Assembly: GCF_001938945.1 (NCBI RefSeq)
Contig: NZ_MKIO01000018.1
Coordinates: forward strand, 1-64,000
Direction: 5' to 3'
Length of the DNA stretch: 64,000 bases
DNA from: Xaviernesmea rhizosphaerae
GTDB taxonomy: Bacteria; Pseudomonadota; Alphaproteobacteria; Rhizobiales; Rhizobiaceae
Shown here: positions 52,058 through 61,330 of the stretch, in pieces
Layout: each line of letters begins with the position of its first letter
How positions within the stretch are numbered: the stretch's first letter is position 1
Program-made: the position numbers and the translations under genes
The notes under the pieces: model-generated
The model's database searches: none
What the model saw: only the letters and a program-made list of their open reading frames with translations
Told to the model about the DNA's origin: nothing

Positions 52058-52942
52058 CTATCGCTTGTCGCCGCCGGACAGGCGGCTGGTGACGCGGAAG
52101 TAGCAAAGGCAGAAGATCGACAGGAAGATGCAGATCAGCACGGCGCGGGCGGCGCCCTCGCCATATTTGTTGGAGCCGATCGCGGTCTTGTAGGTGTCGA
52201 TGATCATCGTGGTGGTTTCGCCCGAGGGGCCGCCGCGCGTGAGGATCCAGATGATGTCGAACGAGTTGAAGGTCGAGATCAGCGACAGCATCGACATGGT
52301 CACCATCGAGGGCACCAGGAGCGGCAGGGTGATGCGGCGGAAGCGGTAGAAGCGTCCGGCCCCGTCCGTCCAGGCGGCCTCGTAGAGATCCTGCGGGATC
52401 GCCTGCATGGCGGCCAGCATGTAGAGCGTCACCATGGGAACGCCGATCCACACATCGGTGATCACGGTTGCCCAGAAGGCGGTGGAGCCCTGCGCCAGGA
52501 AGGCGATTGGCCCATCCACCACGCCGAAGCGCTGGAGCATGCCCGAGATCATGCCGAACTGGCCGTTATACATCCAGCCCCACATGAAGATGCCGATGGC
52601 CATGGGCACGATCCATGGCGGCATGGTCAGCACGCGGAACAGCGCCCGGCCCGGCACGGCGGCATTCAGCATGGCCGCGCCGAAGGTGCCGATGATCATC
52701 TTGATCGAGACCGAGAAGAAGGTCCACACGAAGGTGCGGATGATCACCTCGGCGAAGGTCTCGTTGAAGATCTTCTCGTAATTGGCCCAGCCGACCCAGT
52801 TCGTCGTCTTCTTCAGCGAGGCATCGGTGAAGGAGAGGATGAAGGTGTCGACCAGCGGATAGGCGACGATGGCGGTGACATAGAGCAGGGCCGGCAGGAG
52901 GAGGATCCAGGCGAAGATGATGGCGTTGCGCTGAACACTCAT
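52058..52942 (-). CDS. Sugar-type ABC permease, MalF/UgpA-like
   Basis: The ATG at 52942 follows a GGGGGAG stretch (the frame is open to 52960); 294 residues. Hydrophobic N-terminus AIIFAWILLLPALLYVTAIVAYPLVDTFILSF; the contact loop DLYEAAWTDGAGRFYRFRRITLPLLVPSM is the EAA motif of the family. It is 7 bp upstream of the MalG-type permease and directly downstream of the Gfo/Idh gene, whose stop overlaps the longer reading frame. Confidence 0.93.
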   Translation of the reverse strand: MSVQRNAIIFAWILLLPALLYVTAIVAYPLVDTFILSFTDASLKKTTNWVGWANYEKIFNETFAEVIIRTFVWTFFSVSIKMIIGTFGAAMLNAAVPGRALFRVLTMPPWIVPMAIGIFMWGWMYNGQFGMISGMLQRFGVVDGPIAFLAQGSTAFWATVITDVWIGVPMVTLYMLAAMQAIPQDLYEAAWTDGAGRFYRFRRITLPLLVPSMVTMSMLSLISTFNSFDIIWILTRGGPSGETTTMIIDTYKTAIGSNKYGEGAARAVLICIFLSIFCLCYFRVTSRLSGGDKR

Positions 52943-52956
52943 CTGCGCGCTCCCCC

Positions 52957-54117
52957 TCAAGCCGCCTTGGCGGCGTGGAGCGCTTCGTCGAAGCGGTCCC
53001 AGATCGGCCGGAGATCGACCACGGTCTTCTTGATGCGCGCCTCGTCCATCGACAGAGCGAGAATGCCGGCCTCCAGCGCATTGAGCGTGGAGACGGGCAG
53101 ATGCACGCCGCCCCTCACATGCTCCATGATGTCGGCGGCCATCTGCTCGTCGGCGCCGTAATGCTGCGACAGTTCGGTCGCCTCGTATTTCGTGGCGATC
53201 ACCTTCTCGTTGGACAGGACTTCCGTCACGTCGAGATAGCCGCGGACGAAATCGCCCTCGGCGGTCGCCCGCGTGCCCATGATGGCGAAGCGGCGGAACT
53301 GGTCCGGCACGTTGAGATTGGTGTGGAAGTTCATGCCGACGCCATTGGCATATTCGACGATGGCGACCTGATAGTCGATGATGTCGGCATCACTGTCGAA
53401 CACCTTGTCCGTACCCATCCAGCCCGACGGCTTGGAGTGGAACATCGACATGTCGTTGACGCCGGACAGGCGTGGATCGTTCTGTGGAATGAAGGTGCGC
53501 CGGCCGCCGAAGCTCGCCACGCGCTCGGGCCGCGCGCCGACCACGCCATTATAGAGGTCGAGGTCGTGGCAGCATTTCTCCAGCATGAAGCTGCCGGCAT
53601 ATTTCTCGTAGCGGCGCCAGTCGCGCATGAAAAAGGCGCCGTGATAGGGATAGATGTGCTCGGCCGCTTCGATCGAGACGACATTGCCCAGCGTGCCCTT
53701 GGCCTGCGCGGCCAGGAGATCCTTGTAAAGCGGGGAATAGCGCAGCACGAGGCCGACCATCAGCCGCTCATGGCCGAATTTCGCCATGAGACGCGCCAGT
53801 TCGATGCTGTCGGCGATCGTCGTGACAATCGGCTTTTCGCAGAAAACCTTGAGACCGGCTTCCAGGCCCAGGCGGATATGGTCGAGATGGAAATGGTTGG
53901 GCGAGCCGATCATCAGGAGATCGAGCTTTTCGCCCGCGATCAGGTCCTGCGGCGTAGCATAGGCCTTGCCGGCCGAAATGCCCTTCTCCTGCAGTCCAGG
54001 CAGGCCGGCCGGCGCGGGATCGCAATAGCCGACGATGTCGAAATCTTCATTCAGGGTCTTGAAGACATAGCCCAGATAGCCGAGCCGGAATCCAAGCCCG
54101 ATAATCCCCACTTTCAT
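52957..54117 (-). CDS. Gfo/Idh/MocA family oxidoreductase
   Basis: Start at ATG 54117 leads straight into the Rossmann strand KVGIIGLGFRLGYLG; 386 residues. Other family features are LMIGSPNHFHLDHIRLGLEAGLKVFCEKPIVTT, where the EKP holds the catalytic Lys, and the C-terminal domain starting near EAAEHIYPYHGAFFMRDW. Such NAD(P)-dependent enzymes oxidise or isomerise sugar and inositol hydroxyls. It is the first gene of the ABC importer operon, so the imported sugar derivative is probably its substrate. Two candidate RpiR operators lie 22-107 bp upstream. Confidence 0.92.
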   Translation of the reverse strand: MKVGIIGLGFRLGYLGYVFKTLNEDFDIVGYCDPAPAGLPGLQEKGISAGKAYATPQDLIAGEKLDLLMIGSPNHFHLDHIRLGLEAGLKVFCEKPIVTTIADSIELARLMAKFGHERLMVGLVLRYSPLYKDLLAAQAKGTLGNVVSIEAAEHIYPYHGAFFMRDWRRYEKYAGSFMLEKCCHDLDLYNGVVGARPERVASFGGRRTFIPQNDPRLSGVNDMSMFHSKPSGWMGTDKVFDSDADIIDYQVAIVEYANGVGMNFHTNLNVPDQFRRFAIMGTRATAEGDFVRGYLDVTEVLSNEKVIATKYEATELSQHYGADEQMAADIMEHVRGGVHLPVSTLNALEAGILALSMDEARIKKTVVDLRPIWDRFDEALHAAKAA

Positions 54118-54138
54118 GGCTGATATGTTCCCACTTAC

Positions 54139-54151
54139 GTAATTTATTTTC
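54139..54151. promoter_or_regulatory. Candidate RpiR operator, Gfo/Idh proximal copy
   Basis: GTAATTTATTTTC, 22 bp upstream of the Gfo/Idh ATG. It fits G-N-A-A-N-T-N-A-T-T-T-T-C, shared with 46055-46067 and 54212-54224. Confidence 0.45.
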
Positions 54152-54211
54152 TTGAGACTGAGACAAATTTTCACGTCAGTCAACAGCAATCGCTTAAAAA
54201 AGTCGCTGAAT

Positions 54212-54224
54212 GAAATTCATTTTC
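54212..54224. promoter_or_regulatory. Candidate RpiR operator, Gfo/Idh distal copy
   Basis: GAAATTCATTTTC inside ATGAAATTCATTTTCAT, a perfect 6-bp inverted repeat with a 5-bp spacer. It lies 95 bp upstream of the Gfo/Idh ATG and is the most symmetric of the three motif copies. Confidence 0.5.
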
Positions 54225-54303
54225 ATAAAGGCTGAAAAATGGGCAGGTTACCTGGTGGCTCAAACCGATGGCGACCTGCCGGGGCCATTGCCGGGCGATG
54301 CGC

Positions 54304-54337
54304 AAAAGAAAACGCCCCGGCAGCACCTGCCGGGGCG
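54304..54337 (-). terminator. Rho-independent terminator of the peroxiredoxin gene
   Basis: The minus strand reads CGCCCCGGCAG-GTG-CTGCCGGGGCG, an 11-bp perfect stem (54313-54337), followed by TTTTCTTTT. It lies 30 bp after the gene stop at 54367. Confidence 0.9.
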
Positions 54338-54366
54338 TCGATCTTTGCGCCTTCGTGGCTCTGTTT

Positions 54367-55026
54367 TCAAGCGGTCGGCTGCTTGGTCTTGCGCAGATAG
54401 GGCAGCACGGTGTCGAAGGAGCCGAAGCGGGTGATGGCGTCCTCGTTGGAGACGGCGGCGGTGATGATGACGTCGTCGCCCTGCTGCCAGTTGGCGGGCG
54501 TGGCCACCTGGTGTCTGGCGGTGAGCTGGATCGAGTCGATCGCCCGCAGGATCTCGTTGAAATTGCGGCCCGTCGTCATGGGGTAGGTGAGGATCAGCTT
54601 GATCTTCTTGTCCGGCCCGATGATGTAGACCGAGCGGACCGTGGCATTGTCGGCGGGCGTGCGACCTTCCGAGGTCTCGCCGGCGCCGGCCGGCAGCATG
54701 TCATAGAGCTTGGCGACCTCGAGATTCTTGTCGCCGATCAGGGGATAATCGACCTCATAGCCGGTCGCGGTCTTGATGTCGTTCTTCCACTTGGCGTGGC
54801 TGTCGACGGGATCGACCGAGATGCCGATGATCTTGACGCCGCGATTGGCGAATTCGTGCTGCAGCCCGGCCATGGCGCCCAGTTCGGTGGTGCAGACCGG
54901 CGTGAAATTCTTCGGATGCGAGAACAGCACGGCCCAGCCGTCGCCGATCCAGTCATGGAAGCTCAAGGGGCCTTGCGTCGTCTCGGCGGTGAAGTCGGGG
55001 GCGATGTCGTTGATGCGAAGGCTCAT
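54367..55026 (-). CDS. 1-Cys peroxiredoxin (Prx6-type)
   Basis: The start at 55026 gives 219 residues. The thioredoxin-fold peroxiredoxin region has the peroxidatic cysteine in HPKNFTPVCTTELGAM (about residues 40-55), preceded by the family's FHDWIGDGWAVLFSHP. The C-terminal region AIDSIQLTARHQVATPANWQQGDDVII is typical of the Prx6 group. No resolving cysteine motif is seen. It reduces hydrogen peroxide and alkyl hydroperoxides with an external thiol. It is monocistronic, with its own terminator at 54304-54337. Confidence 0.93.
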   Translation of the reverse strand: MSLRINDIAPDFTAETTQGPLSFHDWIGDGWAVLFSHPKNFTPVCTTELGAMAGLQHEFANRGVKIIGISVDPVDSHAKWKNDIKTATGYEVDYPLIGDKNLEVAKLYDMLPAGAGETSEGRTPADNATVRSVYIIGPDKKIKLILTYPMTTGRNFNEILRAIDSIQLTARHQVATPANWQQGDDVIITAAVSNEDAITRFGSFDTVLPYLRKTKQPTA

Positions 55027-55562
55027 GGTGGGGTCCCTGGGTGTGTGGCCGATGGCCGAAAGGTCTTTTTGAAGGCGGGATGGCCGGTCTCTTTCCGGGA
55101 CCACCCCTGCGGGCTGACTTGGTGATGCCGAGCCCGAGGGGTCAAGCCCCTGAGATCGTTTCCTGCTGCTCCTTGCGCGTTTCCGGCGTCAATCCCGACC
55201 CGTTCCTCTTTGGCGAGCTGCGTGCCGGGAAAAGCGCGCGCGGCGCAAGCAGGACGGATGATGCCGGGGCCGGCGACGGCAAACAAGGCATGGCATTCCG
55301 CCAGGGCCTGCCTTTCGGGATGGTTTTGCGTGCGGGCCACGCTTTGCCGCATGGCTTTGCGCCAGCATAAAAGCCGGCGAACCGTTCCGGGCATCTGCGC
55401 ATGGCCGTTGCCAGGTCCTTTGCCGGCATGGCCCATCATCGGCGTTGACGTGGCGTGACGCGCGGGCAAGCGGATGTCGCGAACCGGATGACGCGGACAC
55501 GGCAAGCCGGCTAGCTTGCGCGACACCAGGGCAGAGGCCCGAGGAGACGGCGAGGGCGACCG
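55027..55562. other. 536-bp region between peroxiredoxin and second purU
   Basis: Divergent promoter region. Frames on either strand have no start context or conserved content. I checked the leader for a riboswitch-like fold and could not identify one by eye. Confidence 0.5.
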
Positions 55563-56480
55563 ATGACGATGATGAAGACCGAGACCCATTCCAGCATCAA
55601 GAGCTATGTGCTGACAGTATCCTGTCCATCCCGGCGCGGCATCGTCGCCTCGATCTCCGGCTATCTGGCGGGGCAGGGCTGCAACATCGTCGACAGCTCG
55701 CAGTTCGACGATCTCGACACCGGCACCTTCTTCATGCGCGTCAGCGTTCTCTCGGAAGACGGGGCGGACGAGGCGGCGCTGAAAGCCGGATTCGCGCCGA
55801 TCGCCAAGGAGTTCTCGATGGACTGGGCGCTGCACGATGCCGACCGGCGCATGAAGGTGCTGCTGATGGTGTCGCGCTTCGGCCATTGCCTGAACGACCT
55901 GCTCTACCGCTGGAAGATCGGCGCGCTGCCGATCGACATCGTCGGCGTTGTCTCCAACCATCATGAGTACCAGAAGCTGGTGGTCAATCACGACATCCCC
56001 TTCCACCACATCAAGGTGACCAAGGAGAACAAGCCGGAGGCGGAAGCGCGGCTGATGGAGGTGGTGGAGCAGAGCGGGGCCGAGCTGATCGTTCTCGCCC
56101 GCTACATGCAGGTGCTCTCGGAAAAGCTCTGCGGGGCCATGTCGGGCCGCATCATCAACATCCACCATTCCTTCCTGCCGAGCTTCAAGGGCGCCAACCC
56201 CTACAAGCAGGCGTTTGAGCGCGGTGTGAAGCTGATCGGCGCCACGGCCCATTATGTGACGATGGATCTCGATGAGGGTCCGATCATCGAGCAGGACGTG
56301 GCGCGCATCACCCATGCGCAATCGGCTGATGACTATGTCTCGATCGGTCGCGATGTCGAGGCGCAGGTGCTGGCGCGCGCCATCCACGCCCATATCCATC
56401 GCCGCACCTTCATCAACGGCAACCGCACGGTGGTCTTCCCGGCCTCGCCGGGCTCCTACGCCTCCGAGCGCATGGGCTGA
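55563..56480 (+). CDS. purU: Formyltetrahydrofolate deformylase, second copy
   Basis: A 305-residue paralogue of the protein at 36190-37077, with ten extra N-terminal residues (MTMMKTETHSSIKSY). The ACT half is divergent (SCPSRRGIVASISGYLAGQGCNIVDSSQFDD), while the catalytic half is almost identical (HHSFLPSFKGANPYKQAFERG, the tail ending in SYASERMG). The 64 bases at 56337-56400 are identical to 36934-36997, including synonymous positions. It hydrolyses 10-formyl-tetrahydrofolate. It stands alone, away from the methylamine block, so it may be the general copy. Confidence 0.93.
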   Translation: MTMMKTETHSSIKSYVLTVSCPSRRGIVASISGYLAGQGCNIVDSSQFDDLDTGTFFMRVSVLSEDGADEAALKAGFAPIAKEFSMDWALHDADRRMKVLLMVSRFGHCLNDLLYRWKIGALPIDIVGVVSNHHEYQKLVVNHDIPFHHIKVTKENKPEAEARLMEVVEQSGAELIVLARYMQVLSEKLCGAMSGRIINIHHSFLPSFKGANPYKQAFERGVKLIGATAHYVTMDLDEGPIIEQDVARITHAQSADDYVSIGRDVEAQVLARAIHAHIHRRTFINGNRTVVFPASPGSYASERMG

Positions 56481-56490
56481 CCCCCGCGCC

Positions 56491-56534
56491 GGAGCATCGA
56501 GCCGAAACGCGGGAGCCGCCTGTCGGTCCGATGC
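56491..56534. repeat. Dispersed palindromic intergenic repeat, copy 9
   Basis: GGAGCATCGAGCCGAAAC...GTCGGTCCGATGC, immediately after the second purU stop. It may stabilise the 3' end of that transcript. Confidence 0.65.
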
Positions 56535-56721
56535 GGTCGCGCTGCAGGCGGTAAGGTAAGCCGCGCCTGTCAAGAAAGGATCATCCCGATCGCTCCGGTG
56601 AGGCGCAGCATTTCGCCTTGCGCACTCAGGTCTTCCGGTCTAGTCGCTCAAGAACCGGGCAGGTCGCGCAAAATTTAGGCTTCCACTCCCTGCGCCGGCC
56701 ATCAGCACGGGATCAGGCGGC

Positions 56722-57888
56722 ATGAGCGATCGACAGGGCATCCGGACGATTTTCCATGGCTTCGGCCCGGCCGGGGCCATGCCGGCGCGTGCGGAAATTC
56801 TGCGCTCCGGCCTCGGCGCGCTCGTCGGCATCGGTTTGACGGGTCTCCTCGCGCAGGGGCTGGGCGGGCTTCTGCCGGCGCCGCTGCCACCGGCGCTGAT
56901 CCCGCCGATGGGCGCCTCGGCCGTGCTGCTCTTCGCCGTGCCTTCCAGTCCGCTCGCCCAGCCGTGGAACCTCATGGCCGGCAATCTCGTCGCGGCGCTG
57001 ATCGGGGTCAGCCTCGCCGCGCTGCTGCCCGCGCCCGTCCCCGCGGCCGCAATCGCCATTGGTCTGGCGATCGCGGCGATGATGGTGCTGCGCTGCCTGC
57101 ATCCGCCGAGCGGCGCGGTGGCGCTCACCGCCGTGCTCGGCGGCCCGGCCGTTCACGGGCTCGGCTATGGCTTCGTCCTCTGGCCGGTCATGGGCAATTC
57201 GCTTCTGCTGCTAGGCGCAGCCCTTGCCTATAACCGGCTGGCCGGCCGGCTCTATCCCCATGCGCCGCGCAGCCTGCACCGCACGGAAGACCCGCCTGCC
57301 TTCGACCGCGTCGGCTTCACCTCGGCCGATCTCGATCAGGCGCTGAAGGATTACGGCCAGTTCCTCGACGTCAACCGCGAGGATCTGGAAAACATCCTCC
57401 GCCGCACGGAGCTGAAGGCGCTGCGCCGGCGCGGCGGGCAGATCCTCTGCGGCCAGGTGATGTCGCGCGATGTCATCGCCGTGGCGCCGGATACGGCGCT
57501 GTCCGAGGCACATGCGCTGATGCGGGCCCACCACATCAAGGCGCTGCCGGTCACCGACGATCAGGCGCGCATTCTCGGCATCGTCACCCAGACCGACCTG
57601 CTCGACCGGGCCGACTGGCGCGGCGGCCGGCCGGGCATCGGCTTCAGCCGGCGGCTGGCGCTGGCGCTGCGCGGCGCCAGCGCGCCCAATGGTACGGCCA
57701 AGGACATCATGACAGTGCCGGTCAAGACGGTGACGCCCGATATGGCGATCGTCGAGGCCATCGTGCTCTTTGCCGAGGCCGGCCTGCACCATCTGCCTGT
57801 CGTCGGCGATGCCGGCCGCCTCGTCGGCATCGTCTCGCAATCCGACGTGCTCGTGGCCATGCTGGCGGAGCGGCAGGGCGCGGCCTGA
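56722..57888 (+). CDS. HPP-family membrane protein with two CBS domains
   Basis: A 388-residue protein. The N-terminal HPP transmembrane region has about four segments: PALIPPMGASAVLLFAVPSSPLAQPWNLMAGNLVAALIGV, then CLHPPSGAVALTAVLGG, which is the HPP motif. From about residue 230, two CBS domains follow: QVMSRDVIAVAPDTALSEAHALMRAHHIKALPVTDDQARILGIVTQTDLL and DIMTVPVKTVTPDMAIVEAIVLFAEAGLHHLPVVGDAGRLVGIVSQSDVL. HPP proteins are linked to nitrite or small-anion transport, and the CBS pair probably senses adenylates. Preceded by AGGCGG. Confidence 0.9.
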   Translation: MSDRQGIRTIFHGFGPAGAMPARAEILRSGLGALVGIGLTGLLAQGLGGLLPAPLPPALIPPMGASAVLLFAVPSSPLAQPWNLMAGNLVAALIGVSLAALLPAPVPAAAIAIGLAIAAMMVLRCLHPPSGAVALTAVLGGPAVHGLGYGFVLWPVMGNSLLLLGAALAYNRLAGRLYPHAPRSLHRTEDPPAFDRVGFTSADLDQALKDYGQFLDVNREDLENILRRTELKALRRRGGQILCGQVMSRDVIAVAPDTALSEAHALMRAHHIKALPVTDDQARILGIVTQTDLLDRADWRGGRPGIGFSRRLALALRGASAPNGTAKDIMTVPVKTVTPDMAIVEAIVLFAEAGLHHLPVVGDAGRLVGIVSQSDVLVAMLAERQGAA

Positions 57889-57969
57889 TCACAGAATCGG
57901 AGCGGGATCTCAGGCGAAAACCTCACATCCTTTTCGCCATTTCTATCCAGCGCCTAGATCTCTGCTTTC

Positions 57970-58017
57970 GCATCGGAATTTCGGAAATCTCGATCCCGCT
58001 TTTCGGTCCGCTGCTCC
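57970..58017. repeat. Dispersed palindromic intergenic repeat, copy 10
   Basis: GCATCGGA...TCCGCTGCTCC, in the gap between the HPP gene and the dehydrogenase gene. Confidence 0.6.
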
Positions 58018-58206
58018 AGCGCCACGGCGTCCTTGCGCGCTCCTGCTCGTCGCAAAAGTCCAGAAAACCGACCTGCCGCGTGCAACCCCATGGCCTCCCG
58101 TCTGTTTGCGGGGTCCCGTTGCGGCCATGGCGGGCGTCGGTTCGCTCTCCCGCGCGGCCGCCGACCTTGCCGCGACACCGTCGAGATTGATCTGGAGGCA
58201 TTTCCC

Positions 58207-59382
58207 ATGCGCGCACTCGTCTGGCACGGCAAGGAAGACATACGCTGCGACACCGTGACCGATCCGGAAATCGAGCATCCCCGCGATGCCATCATCAAGG
58301 TGACGAGCTGCGCGATCTGCGGCTCGGACCTGCATCTCTTCCACAATTTTGTGCCCGGCATGATGCCCGGCGACATCATGGGCCATGAGACCATGGGCGA
58401 GGTGGTGGAGGTCGGCTCCGGCATCGGCGGCGCGCTGAAGAAGGGCGACCGCGTGGTCATTCCCTTCACCATCACCTGCGGCGAATGCGACCAGTGCAAG
58501 CGCGGCAATTTCTCCGTCTGCGAGCGCACCAACCGGCGCAAGGATCTGGCGGAGAAGGTCTTCGGCCACACCACTGCAGGCCTGTTCGGCTACACCCATC
58601 TGACCGGCGGCTATCCCGGCGGCCAGGCCGAATATCTGCGCGTGCCCTATGCCGACAGCACCCATATTAAAGTGCCCGACAGCATGAGCGACGAGCAGGC
58701 GCTGTTCCTCAGCGACATCCTGCCAACCGGCTGGCAGGCGGCGGTGCATTGCGACATCGAGCCGGAGGACACGGTGGCGATCTGGGGCTGCGGCCCCGTC
58801 GGCCAGATGGCGATCCGCAGCGCCATCCTGCTCGGCGCCCGCCAGGTCGTCGCCATCGACTGCCTGCCGGAACGTCTCTCCATGGCCGAGGCCGGCGGCG
58901 CCATTACCATCAACTTCCGCGAAGAAAGCGTGCTGGAGCGGCTGAAGGAGCTAACAAAGGGCAAGGGGCCGCAAAAGTGTATCGACGCCGTGGGGCTGGA
59001 AAGCCATGTGTCGATGAGCCATCCCGACAGCCTGCTCGACCGGGCCAAGCAGATGGTGATGCTGGAAAGCGACCGGCCGCATGTGCTGCGCGAGATCATC
59101 TATGTCTGCCGCCCCGGCGGCATCGTCTCGATCCCTGGCGTCTATGCCGGACTGGTCGACAAGATCCCGATGGGCGCGGCGATGAACAAGGGCCTGACCT
59201 TCCGCATGGGCCAGACCCATGTGAAGCGCTTCACCGACGATCTCGTCCGGCGCATCGAGGAAGGCCAGATCGATCCCTCCTTCGTCATCACCCATACGGC
59301 GGAGCTGAAGGAGGGCCCCGAGATGTACAAGCTGTTCCGCAACAAGCAGGACAATTGCATCAAGGTGGTGCTGAAGCCCTGA
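58207..59382 (+). CDS. Zinc-dependent alcohol dehydrogenase, formaldehyde dehydrogenase (FdhA)-like
   Basis: The ATG at 58207 follows GGAGG by 8 bases; 391 residues. The catalytic zinc region [32 protein letters not shown] provides Cys and His-Glu ligands. The structural zinc loop [15 protein letters not shown] has all four cysteines. The cofactor fold [26 protein letters not shown] follows, and [16 protein letters not shown] is typical of glutathione-independent formaldehyde dehydrogenases of this group. It may oxidise formaldehyde from C1 demethylation, fitting the methylamine block and PurU, but broader alcohol substrates are possible. Confidence 0.85.
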   Translation: MRALVWHGKEDIRCDTVTDPEIEHPRDAIIKVTSCAICGSDLHLFHNFVPGMMPGDIMGHETMGEVVEVGSGIGGALKKGDRVVIPFTITCGECDQCKRGNFSVCERTNRRKDLAEKVFGHTTAGLFGYTHLTGGYPGGQAEYLRVPYADSTHIKVPDSMSDEQALFLSDILPTGWQAAVHCDIEPEDTVAIWGCGPVGQMAIRSAILLGARQVVAIDCLPERLSMAEAGGAITINFREESVLERLKELTKGKGPQKCIDAVGLESHVSMSHPDSLLDRAKQMVMLESDRPHVLREIIYVCRPGGIVSIPGVYAGLVDKIPMGAAMNKGLTFRMGQTHVKRFTDDLVRRIEEGQIDPSFVITHTAELKEGPEMYKLFRNKQDNCIKVVLKP

Positions 59383-59473
59383 CGTTCGCGGTCGTCCACC
59401 CTTCCCGTGCAGGCGCGCTGCCTCCCCTGACGGCAGCCTTAAGCGTCCCCTTTGACCGACCGAGGAGATCCCT

Positions 59474-59983
59474 ATGCCCATCCTGTCCAATCTCACCCGC
59501 CCCAAGGGCGATCCGAAGATCCTGACCACCGGGCCCACGGTGCAAAGCGGGGCGGAGCGCCTCGCCAAGGGGCTCGGCTGGTTTTCCATCGGTCTCGGCC
59601 TGACCGAGCTTTTCGCCGCCCGGCGCCTAGCGCGCGGCCTCGGCCTTTACGGCCACGCGCCGCTCATCCGCGCCTTCGGCCTGCGCGAGATCTGGAGCGG
59701 CATGATGACGCTCTCGGTCGACAAGGACAAAGGCCTGCAGTCGCGCGTCGTCGGCGACGGCCTCGACATCGCCGTGCTGGTCTCCGCCTTGCGCCACGGC
59801 AATTACCGGCGCGACAACGCCGCCGCCGCGCTCGCCATGGTGGTTGGCATCACCGTGCTCGATGTCCTCGTCGCCAAGGCCGTCACCGCCGAGCGCAGCC
59901 GCCCGACCGGCAAGCCGCGAGACTATCGCGACCGCACCGGCTTTCCCGGCGGCATCGAGGCTGTGCGCGCCCTGTCGCGCTGA
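59474..59983 (+). CDS. Small membrane protein of unknown function
   Basis: A 169-residue protein with GAGGAG 6 bases before the ATG. SGAERLAKGLGWFSIGLGLTELFAARRLARGLG and DIAVLVSALRH, then AAAALAMVVGITVLDVLVAKAV, suggest two to three membrane segments. Family resemblance is to small membrane proteins accompanying FdhA-like dehydrogenases. It is probably co-transcribed with the dehydrogenase 91 bp upstream. A hairpin at 60047-60092 follows it. Confidence 0.65.
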   Translation: MPILSNLTRPKGDPKILTTGPTVQSGAERLAKGLGWFSIGLGLTELFAARRLARGLGLYGHAPLIRAFGLREIWSGMMTLSVDKDKGLQSRVVGDGLDIAVLVSALRHGNYRRDNAAAALAMVVGITVLDVLVAKAVTAERSRPTGKPRDYRDRTGFPGGIEAVRALSR

Positions 59984-60046
59984 GGGGAACCAGCCGGCAC
60001 CTCGGCCTGACGGGCCAGGCGGAGCGCTGCCTCAAAAACGCGAAAA

Positions 60047-60098
60047 CCCCGGACCATGAACGGCCTTTGAATAGGCGGCTCATGGACCGGGGCTTTAT
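60047..60098 (+). terminator. Terminator-like hairpin after the small membrane protein gene
   Basis: CCCCGGACCATGA (60047-60059) pairs with TCATGGACCGGGG (60080-60092) over 13 positions with one mismatch. It is followed by CTTTATT. The 20-base loop is longer than in standard terminators. Confidence 0.55.
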
Positions 60099-60273
60099 TG
60101 ATAGCGTGGCGTCCCTCTCTCCACGTCAAGCTCGGGCTTGACCCGGGGAACCTCCCGCACAACGAGCGAGCGGCCTTGGATGCTCGGTCGAGCCCGAGCA
60201 GGACGATGGAGAGTGTCGCAATGGCTTTCCTTCGCGCGACGCCGAAGCCGCACGAAGGAAGGCGCCTGAGATC

Positions 60274-60876
60274 TTAGGCCGAGGCCTTCTCGTAGAGCTC
60301 GAGCACGTAATCCCAGTTGATGAGATTGTCGATGAAGGCTTCGAGATACTTCGGGCGGGCGTTGCGGTAGTCGATGTAGTAGGAATGCTCCCAGACGTCG
60401 ACGCCGAGGATCGGGCTGGCGCCGTGCACCAGCGGGTTCTCGCCGTTCGGGGTCTTGCTGATTTCCAGCTTGCCGTTCTTGACCGAGACCCAGGCCCAGC
60501 CGGAGCCGAACTGGCCGGTGCCGGCGGCGATGAAGTCGGCGCGGAACTTGTCGTAGCCGCCGAGGTCGGAGGCGAAGGCTTCTTCCAGCTTGCCCGGCAG
60601 CTTGGTGCCGCCGCCGCCCTTCTTCATCCAGTTCCAGAAGTGGAGATGGTTGAAGTGCTGGCCGGCATTGTTGAACAGCGGCTGGTTGGTGCCGTAGGAT
60701 TTCTTGACGATCTCTTCCAGCGATAAGTCGGCGAGGCCTGCCTCTTCCGCCAGCTTGTTGCCCATGGTCACATAGGCCTGGTGGTGCTTGTCGTGATGAT
60801 ATTCGAGCGTTTCGCGCGACATATAGGGCGCGAGTGCATCGTAATCATAGGGCAGGTTCGGAAGCTCGAAAGCCAT
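60274..60876 (-). CDS. sodB: Iron superoxide dismutase
   Basis: The start at 60876 follows AGGAG; 200 residues. Fe/Mn SOD features in order: FELPNLPYDYDALAPYMSRETLEYHHDKHHQAYV with the first metal His, NNAGQHFNHLHFWNWMKKGGGGTKLPG with the second His and a Gln at the Fe-type position, FGSGWAWV, and DVWEHSYYIDYRNARPKYLEAFIDNLINWDYV supplying the Asp and last His. It converts superoxide to O2 and H2O2 in the cytoplasm. It is divergent from the toxin-antitoxin operon. Confidence 0.96.
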   Translation of the reverse strand: MAFELPNLPYDYDALAPYMSRETLEYHHDKHHQAYVTMGNKLAEEAGLADLSLEEIVKKSYGTNQPLFNNAGQHFNHLHFWNWMKKGGGGTKLPGKLEEAFASDLGGYDKFRADFIAAGTGQFGSGWAWVSVKNGKLEISKTPNGENPLVHGASPILGVDVWEHSYYIDYRNARPKYLEAFIDNLINWDYVLELYEKASA

Positions 60877-61030
60877 GGTGGTTCTCCTCTTGGCATCGGT
60901 TTCGTCATAAAAAGCCGTCGCCGGGGAACATAGGCAGAGCCATGCCGGGAGGCAACGGTTCGCCCACCACAAAGCCCGGCCTTTGCAGAAAATTCTTCTC
61001 ACGTCATCAACATCGACGCAGCAGGAAAGC

Positions 61031-61048
61031 GTTGGCATAATTGCCAAC
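61031..61048. promoter_or_regulatory. Perfect operator-like palindrome at the toxin-antitoxin start
   Basis: GTTGGCATAATTGCCAAC: 7-bp arms around TAAT, 18 bp, perfectly symmetric. It abuts the ATG of the toxin-like gene at 61049, so binding there could block transcription or translation. Auto-repression by the downstream HTH protein is the expected arrangement. Confidence 0.65.
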
Positions 61049-61330
61049 ATGAAGGCCGATCTGTTGCATCGATCGAAGACCGTGCTCGCCGATGGGGCGA
61101 TTATCGATATGCTGATCTGGCGTGTGCCGCAGCCGGTGCCGGGCAGTCGGCATGATTTCAAGTACAGCCTGTTTTCCGGGCGGGCGGGAGAGCGCATCGT
61201 CTGTTTCGACAATGAGAAACCGAAGGGCGACCATTGCCATCTCGATGGGGTGGAAAGCCCTTATATCTTCGTTGATGTAGACCGGCTCATTGACGATTTT
61301 CTTTCAGAAGTGAGACGGAGGCGTGGATGA
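61049..61330 (+). CDS. tumE: TumE-like toxin (DUF6516-type)
   Basis: Started at the ATG that touches the palindrome, the protein has 93 residues: DLLHRSKTVLADGAIIDMLIWRVPQPVPGSRHDFKYSLFSG, then VCFDNEKPKGDHCHLDGVESPYIFVDVDRLIDDFLSEV. The sequence follows the DUF6516/TumE toxin family, which is proposed to act as a HigB-like RNase. The conserved ADGAI, PVPGSRH and DNEKPKGDH elements are present. Its stop overlaps the HTH gene's ATG by 4 bp, the toxin-first order of this family. A longer frame from 60983 lacks a ribosome site. Confidence 0.78.
   Translation: MKADLLHRSKTVLADGAIIDMLIWRVPQPVPGSRHDFKYSLFSGRAGERIVCFDNEKPKGDHCHLDGVESPYIFVDVDRLIDDFLSEVRRRRG

Noticed and set aside
55027..55562. Possible folate or glycine riboswitch upstream of the second purU
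   Set aside because: I could not find the conserved core of a THF or glycine riboswitch in the leader by eye.
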